A stretch of 64,000 nucleotides of DNA from Vreelandella jeotgali Hwa (GTDB taxonomy: Bacteria > Pseudomonadota > Gammaproteobacteria > Pseudomonadales > Halomonadaceae). Every line of letters begins with the position of its first letter. The first letter of the stretch is position 1. The translations under genes were made by a program, and so were the position numbers. The notes under the pieces were generated by a model. It was not told the origin of the DNA. It did not search any database and worked only from the letters and a program-made list of their open reading frames with translations. Where the stretch lies: NCBI RefSeq assembly GCF_000334215.1, contig NZ_AMQY01000014.1:186001-250000 (forward strand), given 5' to 3'. Below, piece by piece: positions 56,556 through 64,000 of this stretch.

Positions 56556-57815
56556 TTACTGGTCAAACGCCGGCAGGCGCTTTTCCACCGTCTCGAGCCG
56601 GGGCCTGGCGACCACGGGCAGGCCGCGCTCAAACGGCGGGAAGTCTTCTCCCTGAATCAGCGGTGCCAGGTACTCTCGGCAGGCCGGGGTGATGGCGAAG
56701 CCGTCCTCGCTGATGAAATCCCGCGGCATGAAGGTTTCCCGATTGGCGACGTCCGACAGCGGCGCGGAGATTACGTCCCACTGATAGGGCGCCTGGGCCG
56801 TACGGCGAATCGCCGGCATCATCGAGTTCTTGCCTGCCAGCGCCAGGGCAACGGCCTCGCGGCCCACGGCGTAGGCCTGCTCCACATCGGTTTTTGACGC
56901 CAGGTGGCGGGCGGCACGCTGGAGATAGTCGGCCACGGCCCAGTGATATTTGTAGCCCAGATCCTGCTTGACCATGCCGGCCAGCGTCGGGGCGACGCCG
57001 CCCAGCTGACGGTGGCCAAAGGCATCGGTATTGCCGGCATCAGCGAGGAAGGTGCCGTCCTCGTAGCGCGCGCCTTCCGAGACCACGATGACGCAGTAGC
57101 CGTATTCCTTGACGCTGTAGTCGACCCGGGCCATGACCGCTTCGCGGTCAAAGGCGACTTCGGGGAAAATGATCACGTGCGGCGGTTCGCCTTCGCCTTC
57201 ACCGGCCAGGCCGCCGGCGGCGGCGATCCAGCCGGCGTGACGGCCCATGACTTCCAGCACAAACACCTTGGTCGAGGTGGCGCACATCGAGGCAATGTCC
57301 AGCGAGGCTTCCAGGGTCGAGGTGGCAATGTACTTGGCGACGCTGCCGAAGCCGGGGGAGTTGTCGGTGACGGGCAGGTCGTTGTCCACGGTCTTGGGAA
57401 CGTGGATGGCGGTTAGCGGATAGCCCATCTTCTCGGAGAGCTGCGAGACCTTCAGGCAGGTATCGGCGCTGTCGCCGCCGCCGTTGTAGAAGAAGTAGCG
57501 GATATCGTGGGCCTTGAAGACCTCGATCAGGCGTTCGTACTGGGCGCGATGGGTCTCGATATCCTTGAGCTTGTAGCGGCAGGAGCCAAAGGCGCCGCCC
57601 GGCGTGTGGCGAAGCGCGGCGATGGTGGCATCGCTTTCCTGGCTGACGTCGATCAGGTCTTCGGTCAGCGCCCCGATAATGCCGTTATGACCGGCGTAGA
57701 CCTTGCCGATGTGTTCCGGCGCGGCACGGCAGGCTTCGATTACGCCGCAGGCGCTGGCGTTGATAACGGCGGTGACGCCTCCGGACTGAGCGTAAAAAGC
57801 GTTGTGCTGGGTCAT
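56556..57815 (-). CDS. pfp: PPi-dependent 6-phosphofructokinase
   Basis: 419-aa phosphofructokinase. The motif PKTVDND carries lysine where ATP-dependent enzymes have glycine (PGTIDND), a mark of PPi-dependent enzymes; the nucleotide/PPi loop reads YNGGGDSADT. It reversibly converts fructose 6-phosphate and PPi to fructose 1,6-bisphosphate and Pi. The ATG at 57815 gives the usual start MTQHNAFYAQSGGVTAVIN, though the AGGAG is 13 bases away; frame to 57869 is open. Neighbouring ppa competes for the same PPi. Phosphate-donor choice is inferred from motifs. Confidence 0.9.
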   Translation of the reverse strand: MTQHNAFYAQSGGVTAVINASACGVIEACRAAPEHIGKVYAGHNGIIGALTEDLIDVSQESDATIAALRHTPGGAFGSCRYKLKDIETHRAQYERLIEVFKAHDIRYFFYNGGGDSADTCLKVSQLSEKMGYPLTAIHVPKTVDNDLPVTDNSPGFGSVAKYIATSTLEASLDIASMCATSTKVFVLEVMGRHAGWIAAAGGLAGEGEGEPPHVIIFPEVAFDREAVMARVDYSVKEYGYCVIVVSEGARYEDGTFLADAGNTDAFGHRQLGGVAPTLAGMVKQDLGYKYHWAVADYLQRAARHLASKTDVEQAYAVGREAVALALAGKNSMMPAIRRTAQAPYQWDVISAPLSDVANRETFMPRDFISEDGFAITPACREYLAPLIQGEDFPPFERGLPVVARPRLETVEKRLPAFDQ

Positions 57816-57945
57816 GGAAACGGTGGAACTCCTGAAGCGGGGCATAACGAAGCGGGCATAACAAGACACCGGGCGCGATCAGGCGGCCCGGTTGACGATT
57901 CGATGGGGGCAAATTCTAGCGCAAACTGCCTGGCGCTGCACCTGC

Positions 57946-58614
57946 CTAATCCTGGTGGTCCATCTCCTGCTCGCGCTGGGCCAGCTGCCAGCCGCCCAGG
58001 TCCTTGTAACGATTGACCATGGCGCAGAACAGCTCGGCGGTGCGCTCGGTATCATAGCGCGCCGAGTGCGCGGCCTTGTTGTCGAAATCGATGCCGGCGG
58101 CCCGGCAGGCCCGCGCCAGCACGGTCTGGCCGTAGACCAGCCCGGCAAGGGTGGCGGTATCAAAGCTGGAGAAGGGATGAAACGGGTTGCGCTTGATCTC
58201 GCAACGCTCAACCGCCGCGTTGAGAAAGCCGTGATCAAAGGCGGCGTTATGGCCCACCAGGATGGCGCGCGTACAGCCGTGAGCCTTGATCGCCTTGCGC
58301 ACGGGGCGAAAAATCTCGCCCAGCGCTTCGCTTTCGTCCAGCGCTACCTGCTGGCGTAGCGGGTCGTCCAGGTTGATGCCGGTAAAATCCAGCGCTGCCT
58401 GTTCAACATTGGCCCCGTCAAACGGGCGAACATGGCAGGCGTGCGTGGTATCGGGCAGGAGGTTGCCGTCCGGATCCATGGTGAGCGTTACCGCCGCGAT
58501 TTCCAGCAGTGCGTCGCCCGCCGCATTGAAGCCGCCGGTTTCCAGGTCAACCACGACGGGTAGATAGCTGCGAAAACGCCGTGACATTAAATCGCGGGCA
58601 ATTGCCTCGCTCAT
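57946..58614 (-). CDS. rnt: Ribonuclease T
   Basis: 222-aa DEDDh 3'-5' exoribonuclease that trims tRNA CCA ends and other stable RNAs. Catalytic residues D23 and E25 (VVDLETGGF), D127 ([10 protein letters not shown]), H183 and D188 ([15 protein letters not shown]). The length fits E. coli RNase T (215 aa). It is divergent from argG. Confidence 0.95.
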   Translation of the reverse strand: MSEAIARDLMSRRFRSYLPVVVDLETGGFNAAGDALLEIAAVTLTMDPDGNLLPDTTHACHVRPFDGANVEQAALDFTGINLDDPLRQQVALDESEALGEIFRPVRKAIKAHGCTRAILVGHNAAFDHGFLNAAVERCEIKRNPFHPFSSFDTATLAGLVYGQTVLARACRAAGIDFDNKAAHSARYDTERTAELFCAMVNRYKDLGGWQLAQREQEMDHQD

Positions 58615-58982
58615 GCTGCTCTCCTTAAAACCGGTAGTCGTTGCCTGGTGCGGCGCGTGGTCGACGTGGCGGATACGCCTATTACGCCAATACCCTTAGA
58701 GATACCCCATGGAGACAGAGCGTAAGCCGGCAATCCGCCAACGGCATCCGCGCTGCCTGCTTGCCGGGCAGCCAAGCGGAGAATTCTAGCAGCTTTTACC
58801 CCGGAGCGTCGCTGGCGGTATGGGTTGACGGTATTCGTTGGAGGTACAGAGCGCTATACTTGGGGTTTGCGTTTCTCTCACGGGGTTCCATTGCCCCGCT
58901 GTATTGCATAGCGATCTCCGGTCGAGCCGACTGTATCCTGCAGATCGACTCTCGCCAGGGGTTCATCAACAAGGAGCACAAG
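58615..58982. other. Divergent region between rnt and argG
   Basis: 368 bases. A TAGAAT box for rnt is near 58785 on the minus strand and a TATACT box for argG at about 58855. No ArgR box was recognised. The argG frame is open through it, but there is no supported earlier start. Confidence 0.55.
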
Positions 58983-60203
58983 ATGTCCGATGTCAAAAAG
59001 GTGGTTCTGGCCTATTCCGGCGGCCTGGACACCTCCGTTATCGTCAAGTGGCTGCAGGAAACCTACGACTGCGAAGTGGTCACCTTTACCGCCGACATCG
59101 GGCAGGGCGAGGAAGTCGAGCCGGCCCGCGCCAAGGCCGAAGCGCTGGGTATCCGCGAAATCTACATCGAAGACCTTCGCGAAACCTTCGTGCGCGACTA
59201 CGTCTACCCGATGTTCCGCGCCAACACCGTTTACGAAGGCGAATATCTGCTGGGGTCCTCCATTGCTCGCCCGCTGATCGCCAAGCGCCTGATCGATATT
59301 GCCAACGAAACCGGCGCCGACGCCATCTCTCACGGCGCCACCGGCAAGGGTAACGACCAGGTGCGTTTCGAGCTCGGCGGTTATGCGCTCAAGCCCGGTG
59401 TCAAGGTCATCGCCCCCTGGCGCGAATGGGACCTTAACTCCCGGGAAAAGCTCATGGCGTACTGCGAAAAGCACGATATTCCGGTGGACTTTTCCGGCAA
59501 AAAGAAAAAATCGCCGTACTCCATGGATGCCAACCTGCTGCATATTTCCTACGAAGGCGGCATTCTCGAGGACCCCTGGGCGGAAGCCGAAGAGGACATG
59601 TGGCGCTGGAGCGTATCGCCCGAGGCCGCGCCGGACCAGCCGACCTATATCGAGCTGACCTACGACCGGGGCGACATCGTGGCTATCGACGGTGAAGCCC
59701 TGAAGCCCCACGAGGTGCTGTCGAAGCTCAATCAGCTGGGCGGCGACAACGGCATCGGCCGGCTGGATATCGTCGAAAACCGCTATGTGGGCATGAAGTC
59801 CCGGGGCTGCTACGAAACCCCCGGCGGCACCATCATGCTCAGCGCCCATCGCGCTATAGAGTCGCTGACGCTGGACCGCGAAGAAGCGCACTTGAAAGAC
59901 GAGCTGATGCCCAAGTATGCCGACGTGGTGTACAACGGCTACTGGTGGAGCCCGGAGCGCCGCATGCTGCAGGCGGCCATCGACGAAACCCAGGCCAACG
60001 TCAACGGCGTGGTGCGCATGAAACTGTACAAGGGCAATGCCACCGTGGTGGGCCGCAAGTCCGACGCCTCGCTGTTCGACGAGTCCATCGCGACGTTCGA
60101 GGACGATGCCGGCTCCTACGACCAGAAAGACGCCGAAGGCTTCATCAAGCTCAACGCCCTGCGTTTGCGCATTGCCGCCGGCAAGGGTCGCAAGCAGGAT
60201 TAA
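58983..60203 (+). CDS. argG: Argininosuccinate synthase
   Basis: 406-aa enzyme joining citrulline and aspartate with ATP in arginine synthesis. It starts [20 protein letters not shown], with the P-loop-like SGGLDTS motif of N-type ATP pyrophosphatases; [14 protein letters not shown] is near 117. AAGGAG is 6 bases before the ATG. It releases PPi, a substrate for the nearby ppa and PPi-PFK products, though no operon link exists. Confidence 0.98.
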   Translation: MSDVKKVVLAYSGGLDTSVIVKWLQETYDCEVVTFTADIGQGEEVEPARAKAEALGIREIYIEDLRETFVRDYVYPMFRANTVYEGEYLLGSSIARPLIAKRLIDIANETGADAISHGATGKGNDQVRFELGGYALKPGVKVIAPWREWDLNSREKLMAYCEKHDIPVDFSGKKKKSPYSMDANLLHISYEGGILEDPWAEAEEDMWRWSVSPEAAPDQPTYIELTYDRGDIVAIDGEALKPHEVLSKLNQLGGDNGIGRLDIVENRYVGMKSRGCYETPGGTIMLSAHRAIESLTLDREEAHLKDELMPKYADVVYNGYWWSPERRMLQAAIDETQANVNGVVRMKLYKGNATVVGRKSDASLFDESIATFEDDAGSYDQKDAEGFIKLNALRLRIAAGKGRKQD

Positions 60204-60271
60204 GCGGTGCCCGCCGGACCCGGCGGTGAAAAGCATCGGCCGGCGCGTATAAAGACCGCATCGGCCCGGCA

Positions 60272-60304
60272 GACGGCAGGGGCTCGGCTCCTGCCGTCGT
60301 TTTC
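60272..60304 (+). terminator. Terminator of argG
   Basis: GACGGCAGG and CCTGCCGTC form a 9-bp stem with a 9-nt loop, followed by GTTTTC. The tail runs into the first unit of a 14-bp tandem repeat. Confidence 0.8.
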
Positions 60305-60339
60305 TGTCGGGCGTTTTCTGTCGGGCGTTTTCTGTAGAG
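60298..60339. repeat. Three tandem 14-bp repeats behind argG
   Basis: CGTTTTCTGTCGGG at 60298 and 60312, and CGTTTTCTGTAGAG at 60326. The first unit includes the T-rich tail of the argG terminator, so the duplications may have multiplied that tail. Confidence 0.9.
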
Positions 60340-60350
60340 CGTTGAGAGAA

Positions 60351-60461
60351 AACAGGGCTGAAAGGAAATACGGTTGGAAGGAAACAGGGCTGAAAAGAAA
60401 TAGGGCTTAAAGGAAACAGGGTTGGAAAAAAACAGGGTTGGAAAAAACAGAGGTGAGAGAG
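60351..60461. repeat. Seven-copy 16-bp tandem repeat upstream of the HlyU-family gene
   Basis: The word AACAGGGYTG or a close variant recurs at 60351, 60367, 60383, 60399, 60415, 60431 and 60446, a period of 16 bp (last step 15). The units are purine-rich (GGAAACAGGGCTGAAA). The array ends at the ribosome site of the following gene. Confidence 0.92.
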
Positions 60462-60466
60462 GAACC

Positions 60467-60802
60467 ATGCTGAAAAAACTGTTAGCCGGCCTGGGCAAAC
60501 GCCCGGAAGGGCAAACGGGCATTACGCCCGCCGAGCCGGTGGATCACAAGGGTTTCAGGATTATTGCCTGCCCCGAGCCGCAGAACGGGCAGTTTCGCGT
60601 CAGCGGCCTGATCCAGCAGCCGCTGGCGGACGGCAGCGTGCGCGAGTACCGGTTTGATCGCTCGGACATGCTGCCCGCCCGCGAGGCCTGCGATGCCATG
60701 ATGGTGAGCAAGGCCCGGCGTTTCATCGATGAAACCGGCGACGCCATGTTCGGAACGGAGGCGCAGGGCGCGACTGCCGATGGGGAAAGCGAAGGTCAGT
60801 GA
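60467..60802 (+). CDS. HlyU-family protein
   Basis: 111-aa protein of the HlyU family, named for a Vibrio activator of haemolysin genes; the role of other members is unclear. Family-like segments are YKGF..IIACPEPQNGQFRVSGLI, then YRFDRSDMLPAREACDAMMVSKARRFIDETGDAMF. The ATG at 60467 follows AGAGG. Its 3' end overlaps the convergent sensor kinase by 7 bases. It is preceded by two tandem-repeat arrays that fill nearly all of its leader. Confidence 0.88.
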   Translation: MLKKLLAGLGKRPEGQTGITPAEPVDHKGFRIIACPEPQNGQFRVSGLIQQPLADGSVREYRFDRSDMLPAREACDAMMVSKARRFIDETGDAMFGTEAQGATADGESEGQ

Positions 60803-63582
60803 TCGCGCCCGGGGTTTTCCGGGGCCTCTGCATCCTCGCTCGACGAGGCGTTGTCCGGCGCTTCGGGCAGTTCCAGCGTCAGGCAGGCGCCGGCCAGCTG
60901 CTGGCCGTTTTCCACCCAGAGTCTCCCGCCTAGATGCGCGATAATCCCGCGGCTGATGGATAGCCCCAGCCCGCTGCCCTGAGGGCGTCCGCGGTCCTTG
61001 CGCTGCTGCTGCAGCTGATGAAATTTTTCAAACACCCGTTCGCGTTCGGCATCGCTGATGCCGGGGCCGTTGTCCTCGACGCTCAGGCGAAAATGATCCT
61101 TGTGCCGGCCCATTCGCAGCAGGACACGCGGATCGGTGCTGTCGGCAAACTTGCCGGCGTTATCCAGCAGGTTGATGATGACCTGCTCCAGGCGGTCGAC
61201 ATCGCCGACGATCATGGCCGGGCCTTCGGGCAGCTCCACCTCCAGACGAATGCCGTGATCGTGCTGAAGCCGCGCCACGGCATCCACGCTGCGCCGGGCC
61301 AGCGCGACCAGGTCGAGGCGTTCGGGCGTCAGCGTCAGGCGGCCGCTTTCCAGCCGGGCCAGATCGAGGATTTCTTCAATCAGGCGTGAGAGCCGCTGGC
61401 TTTCGTGAACGATAACGTCGAGGAAGTGGTGGCGTTTGTCGGCCGTCAGGTCGTCATTTTCGTGGAGAATCTCGGCAAAGGCGCGGATGGACGTCAGCGG
61501 CGTGCGCAGCTCGTGGCTGACCATGGCGACAAACTCGTCCTTGAGCCGGTCAAGCTCGCGCAGGCGTTCGTTGGCCTGGCGCAGCGCCGCGCTGGCGCGT
61601 TCCAGCTCGGCGGACTTCTGCTCCAGCCGGCGGTTGTATTCCAGCGTCTGCGAGGTGGTGTCGAGCAGGCTGAGAATCGACTCCCGGTCCAGGGCTTCGC
61701 CGCGCACCACCGAGTTGATCAGCACCCGGGCCGAGGCGTTGCCCAGCGAGCCGGCCAGCTCCTGTTCGGCGCGGGTAATCAGCTGATGCGAGGCCGGCTG
61801 GTGGGCCGCAGGTTCGGCGGCTGCGGTTTCGGTTGTTGAGCCAAGAACGCGGCGGCTGGCGCCCTCGCCGAGATAGCGGTTGAGCAGTTCGCCCAGCTCT
61901 CCCCGGGTGGTTTGCCCGTGCCACAGCGAGGCGCTGGGCAGGTTGGGGTGCAGCGCTTCGGTAAACAGCGCCGCCTGGGTCTGTTCCAGCTCGGAAGGCC
62001 GGCTGAAAAGCGATAGGCCCACCAGCAGCCCGATGTTGGCTACCAGGCTCCACAGCAGCGCGTGGGTGTAGATATCCCAGCCGTCGAGGCCGAACAGCGC
62101 GTAGGGAGTCAGCCAGCCGATGCCCCAGGGGCCTTCCCTGATCAGCGACATATCGATCCAGCCGGACTGGGCAAAGCCGGGGATCAGCAGGGTATAGAGC
62201 CAGACGGCAAAGCCCGCCAGCAGACCGATAAGTGCCCCGGTGCGCGTCGCGCCACGCCAGTAAAGGCCGATCAGCATGGCCGGAGCGAACTGCGCCGCCC
62301 CCACGAACGCCACCAGGCCGATGGTCACCAGGCTGTAGGCATCGCCGATCAGCGCGTGGTAGACGTAGCCCAGCAGCAGAATCAGGACGATGGCAACCCG
62401 GCGAATGCCCAGAAGCCAGGCGGCGAGCTCGCCGCTACCGCTCAGATGGAGCAGGTTGAAGCGCAGCAGCAGCGGCATGATCAGCTGGTTGCTGACCATG
62501 GTGGAGAGCGCGATGGTTTCGACGATCATCATGCCTGTGGCCGCCGACAGCCCGCCGATAAACACGAAAAGCGGCAGCGCTTCGGCGCCCGCCGAGAGCG
62601 GCAGGGTGAGCACGAAGCTGTCGGGGTCGGCCTGGGGGCTCCCCAGCAGCAGCCCCGCCAGCGCGATAGGTATAACGAAAAGGTTGATCAGCAGCAGATA
62701 AAGGGGAAGCAGCCAGCTGGCACGGTCGATGTGATTTTCATCGACGTTTTCCACCACCAGCACCTGAAACTGCCGGGGCAGCGTTAAAAACGCCAGCACG
62801 GCAAGAATCAGTACGCCCACCCAGCCGGTAGCGCCCCCGGGCACCTGCTCCAGGCTGAGTACGTGCGACAGCTCGGGCGTGCGCGCCACCTGCGCCAGCA
62901 GGTCGGCGGGGCCGTTGAACATCACGAACACCACGAAAATCCCCACCGCGAGAAACGCCACCAGCTTGACCAGCGACTCCACGGCAATGGCGGCGACCAT
63001 GCCTTCATGGCGTTCGCTGGCGTCCAGATGCCGGGTGCCGAAGAGGATGATGAAGACCGCGAGCACCAGCGCCACCCAGAACGACTTGTCGATCCAGAAA
63101 TGCGCTTCTTCCACCGCGACGTCCGCCGGCTGCGGGTAGTTCACCAGCACCGCATGGCTGACGGTAATCGCCTTGAGCTGCAGCGCGATGTACGGCGTAC
63201 TGCTGATCAGCGCCATCAGCGCGACAATGGCCCCGAGCCCCGAGCTTTTGCCGTAGCGCGCGCTGATGAAATCGGCAATCGAGGTAATACGCTGGCGCGC
63301 GGCAATGCGCACCATCTTGCGAATAATGAAGGGGGCACCGAGCATCGCCAGCGTCGGGCCCAGATAGATCAGCAGGAAGTGCGGCCCCTGCAACGAGGCG
63401 CGCCCGACGCTGCCGTAGAACGTCCAGGCCGTGCAGTACACCGCAATCGACAGCGCATAGACCGTGGGCGAGCCGATGGCCGAGCGGCCGGTTTCGGCGC
63501 GCCGGTCGCCCCAGGCGGCGACCACAAAGAGAATCGCCAGGTAGCCAAAGGCCGCTGCCAGAATGATCAGGTCGTTACGCAT
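60796..63582 (-). CDS. Sensor histidine kinase with sodium/solute-symporter domain (CbrA-like)
   Basis: 928-aa membrane sensor. Residues ~1-500 form a SSS-family symporter domain of 12-13 helices (TAWTFYGSVGRASLQG, FVFIGGLSAATGMMIVET). A linker with a coiled coil (640-685) leads to the HisKA domain with H690 (VSHELRTPLTS) and HATPase motifs NLLDNAGKF, EDNGPGI and GSGLGLS. This architecture resembles CbrA, which senses carbon/nitrogen balance in pseudomonads. No response regulator follows on this strand. It overlaps the preceding small membrane protein gene by 8 bases. Confidence 0.92.
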   Translation of the reverse strand: MRNDLIILAAAFGYLAILFVVAAWGDRRAETGRSAIGSPTVYALSIAVYCTAWTFYGSVGRASLQGPHFLLIYLGPTLAMLGAPFIIRKMVRIAARQRITSIADFISARYGKSSGLGAIVALMALISSTPYIALQLKAITVSHAVLVNYPQPADVAVEEAHFWIDKSFWVALVLAVFIILFGTRHLDASERHEGMVAAIAVESLVKLVAFLAVGIFVVFVMFNGPADLLAQVARTPELSHVLSLEQVPGGATGWVGVLILAVLAFLTLPRQFQVLVVENVDENHIDRASWLLPLYLLLINLFVIPIALAGLLLGSPQADPDSFVLTLPLSAGAEALPLFVFIGGLSAATGMMIVETIALSTMVSNQLIMPLLLRFNLLHLSGSGELAAWLLGIRRVAIVLILLLGYVYHALIGDAYSLVTIGLVAFVGAAQFAPAMLIGLYWRGATRTGALIGLLAGFAVWLYTLLIPGFAQSGWIDMSLIREGPWGIGWLTPYALFGLDGWDIYTHALLWSLVANIGLLVGLSLFSRPSELEQTQAALFTEALHPNLPSASLWHGQTTRGELGELLNRYLGEGASRRVLGSTTETAAAEPAAHQPASHQLITRAEQELAGSLGNASARVLINSVVRGEALDRESILSLLDTTSQTLEYNRRLEQKSAELERASAALRQANERLRELDRLKDEFVAMVSHELRTPLTSIRAFAEILHENDDLTADKRHHFLDVIVHESQRLSRLIEEILDLARLESGRLTLTPERLDLVALARRSVDAVARLQHDHGIRLEVELPEGPAMIVGDVDRLEQVIINLLDNAGKFADSTDPRVLLRMGRHKDHFRLSVEDNGPGISDAERERVFEKFHQLQQQRKDRGRPQGSGLGLSISRGIIAHLGGRLWVENGQQLAGACLTLELPEAPDNASSSEDAEAPENPGRDH

Positions 63583-63856
63583 GGTGCGACGACGTCGCCT
63601 GATCCGCTGCGGCTCGAGCCTCGGGCTCGGGGGGAGGCGCAGGCGGCTGGCGGCCTTCCATCAGCCAGGCCGCCAGCCCGATCACCAGCGCCCAGGCGCC
63701 AAACAGCCAGATCACCAGCCAGACGCCGGTGACCGAGGGCAGCCGGTCGACCACCAGCAGCAGCGGCGGGCAGAACAAAATGGCGGCGGTGATGATCAGC
63801 GCGACCAGGCGCTCGTTATGGCGCGATGGCGGATGCAGGGAGCGAGGAGCACTCAT
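63575..63856 (-). CDS. Small two-helix membrane protein upstream of the sensor kinase
   Basis: 93 aa. There are two hydrophobic helices, about 17-37 (LVALIITAAILFCPPLLLVV) and 42-65 (VTGVWLVIWLFGAWALVIGLA), then a proline/alanine-rich tail. Small proteins of this kind (DUF485/DUF4212-like) accompany SSS symporters; here it probably assists the symporter-type kinase. Its start overlaps the exonuclease stop by 4 bases and its end overlaps the kinase start by 8, indicating tight coupling. Confidence 0.85.
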   Translation of the reverse strand: MSAPRSLHPPSRHNERLVALIITAAILFCPPLLLVVDRLPSVTGVWLVIWLFGAWALVIGLAAWLMEGRQPPAPPPEPEARAAADQATSSHHA

Positions 63857-64000
63857 AAGTTGGCATCTTCCGTATCGACCGCGCTGGCCTGCAGCGCCAA
63901 TAGCGACTCGAGACTATCGATGCCGCGCGCTTCGAGTCGCGGCAGCAGCGCCAGCCACAGGGCCGCGGTCACCCGGGCGTCGCCCAGGGCGGTGTGGCGC
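63853..64000 (-). CDS. 3'-5' exonuclease (DnaQ-like), C-terminal end only
   Basis: The last 49 residues of a protein that extends past the window end. They read RHTALGDARVTAALWLALL and so on, the ExoIII motif (H-x4-D-A) that ends the DEDDh exonuclease domain of DNA polymerase III epsilon-like proteins. The stop at 63853-63855 overlaps the next start (ATGA). Such exonuclease genes often precede this kind of sensor kinase in marine gammaproteobacteria. Confidence 0.8.
   Translation of the reverse strand, partial: RHTALGDARVTAALWLALLPRLEARGIDSLESLLALQASAVDTEDANL

Noticed and set aside
58641..58982. An N-terminal extension of ArgG by 114 residues
   Set aside because: The extension does not match ArgG, and the ATG at 58983 has an ideal ribosome site and the standard N-terminus.
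60298..60461. The repeat arrays as a CRISPR
   Set aside because: Units follow each other without unique spacers, and no cas gene is present.

Overview
The window looks like chromosomal DNA from a moderately halophilic gammaproteobacterium of the Halomonadaceae (Halomonas or a close relative). This is inferred from the high GC content, the choline-to-betaine osmoprotectant genes, the E. coli-like tRNA, SRP RNA and housekeeping genes, and the gene order (prmA-dusB-fis-purH, accB-accC, narXL/narK/narGHJI). No database search was possible, so the genus is an inference.

Layout. 1-4.4 kb: betI-betB-betA (betA cut by the window start) divergent from a choline-binding protein gene, with a BetI-type operator between them. 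4.5-4.7 kb: tRNA-Met and the 4.5S SRP RNA. 5.1-14.5 kb: catabolic and transport genes, namely acetoacetyl-CoA synthetase, an Fsr-like MFS transporter, two further glycine-betaine-type binding proteins, a fructosamine-kinase-like protein, a gamma-butyrobetaine dioxygenase with a divergent LysR regulator, a Nudix hydrolase and a DksA-type zinc-finger protein. 14.5-31.8 kb: a full respiratory nitrate reduction locus: narX-narL sensor/regulator, two nitrate transporters, nsrR, hmp, narGHJI and a parvulin-type isomerase. This locus carries two insertions: a 121-bp MITE-like element just behind nsrR, and an IS150-group IS3 element that splits hmp.

31.9-46.8 kb: a CPA2 antiporter, a NhaC-like antiporter, trmJ, groES-groEL with a clear sigma-32 promoter, fxsA, a putative outer-membrane protein, tRNA-Leu(UAG), comF, srkA, folE and gabD. 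45.3-53.8 kb: purH, fis, dusB, prmA, accC, accB, dsbD. 53.9-57.8 kb: inorganic pyrophosphatase and PPi-dependent phosphofructokinase flank a membrane-anchored PP2C-kinase fusion whose phosphatase and kinase active sites both look degraded. 57.9-64 kb: rnt, argG, a HlyU-family gene behind a seven-copy 16-bp tandem repeat, and an operon of exonuclease (partial), small membrane protein and a symporter-type sensor kinase.

How the genes work together. Choline uptake and oxidation supplies betaine for osmoprotection. The nar cluster supports anaerobic nitrate respiration, with NsrR/Hmp for nitric oxide defence, but Hmp is inactivated here. The two cation antiporter genes fit life in salt.

The observations most worth a second look are the double pseudoenzyme between ppa and the PPi-PFK gene, the insertions in the nsrR/hmp region, and a recurring pattern of short tandem duplications (about 11-19 nt units) close to translation starts (narX, groES, folE, hlyU, purH, ppa and a betaine-binding protein).
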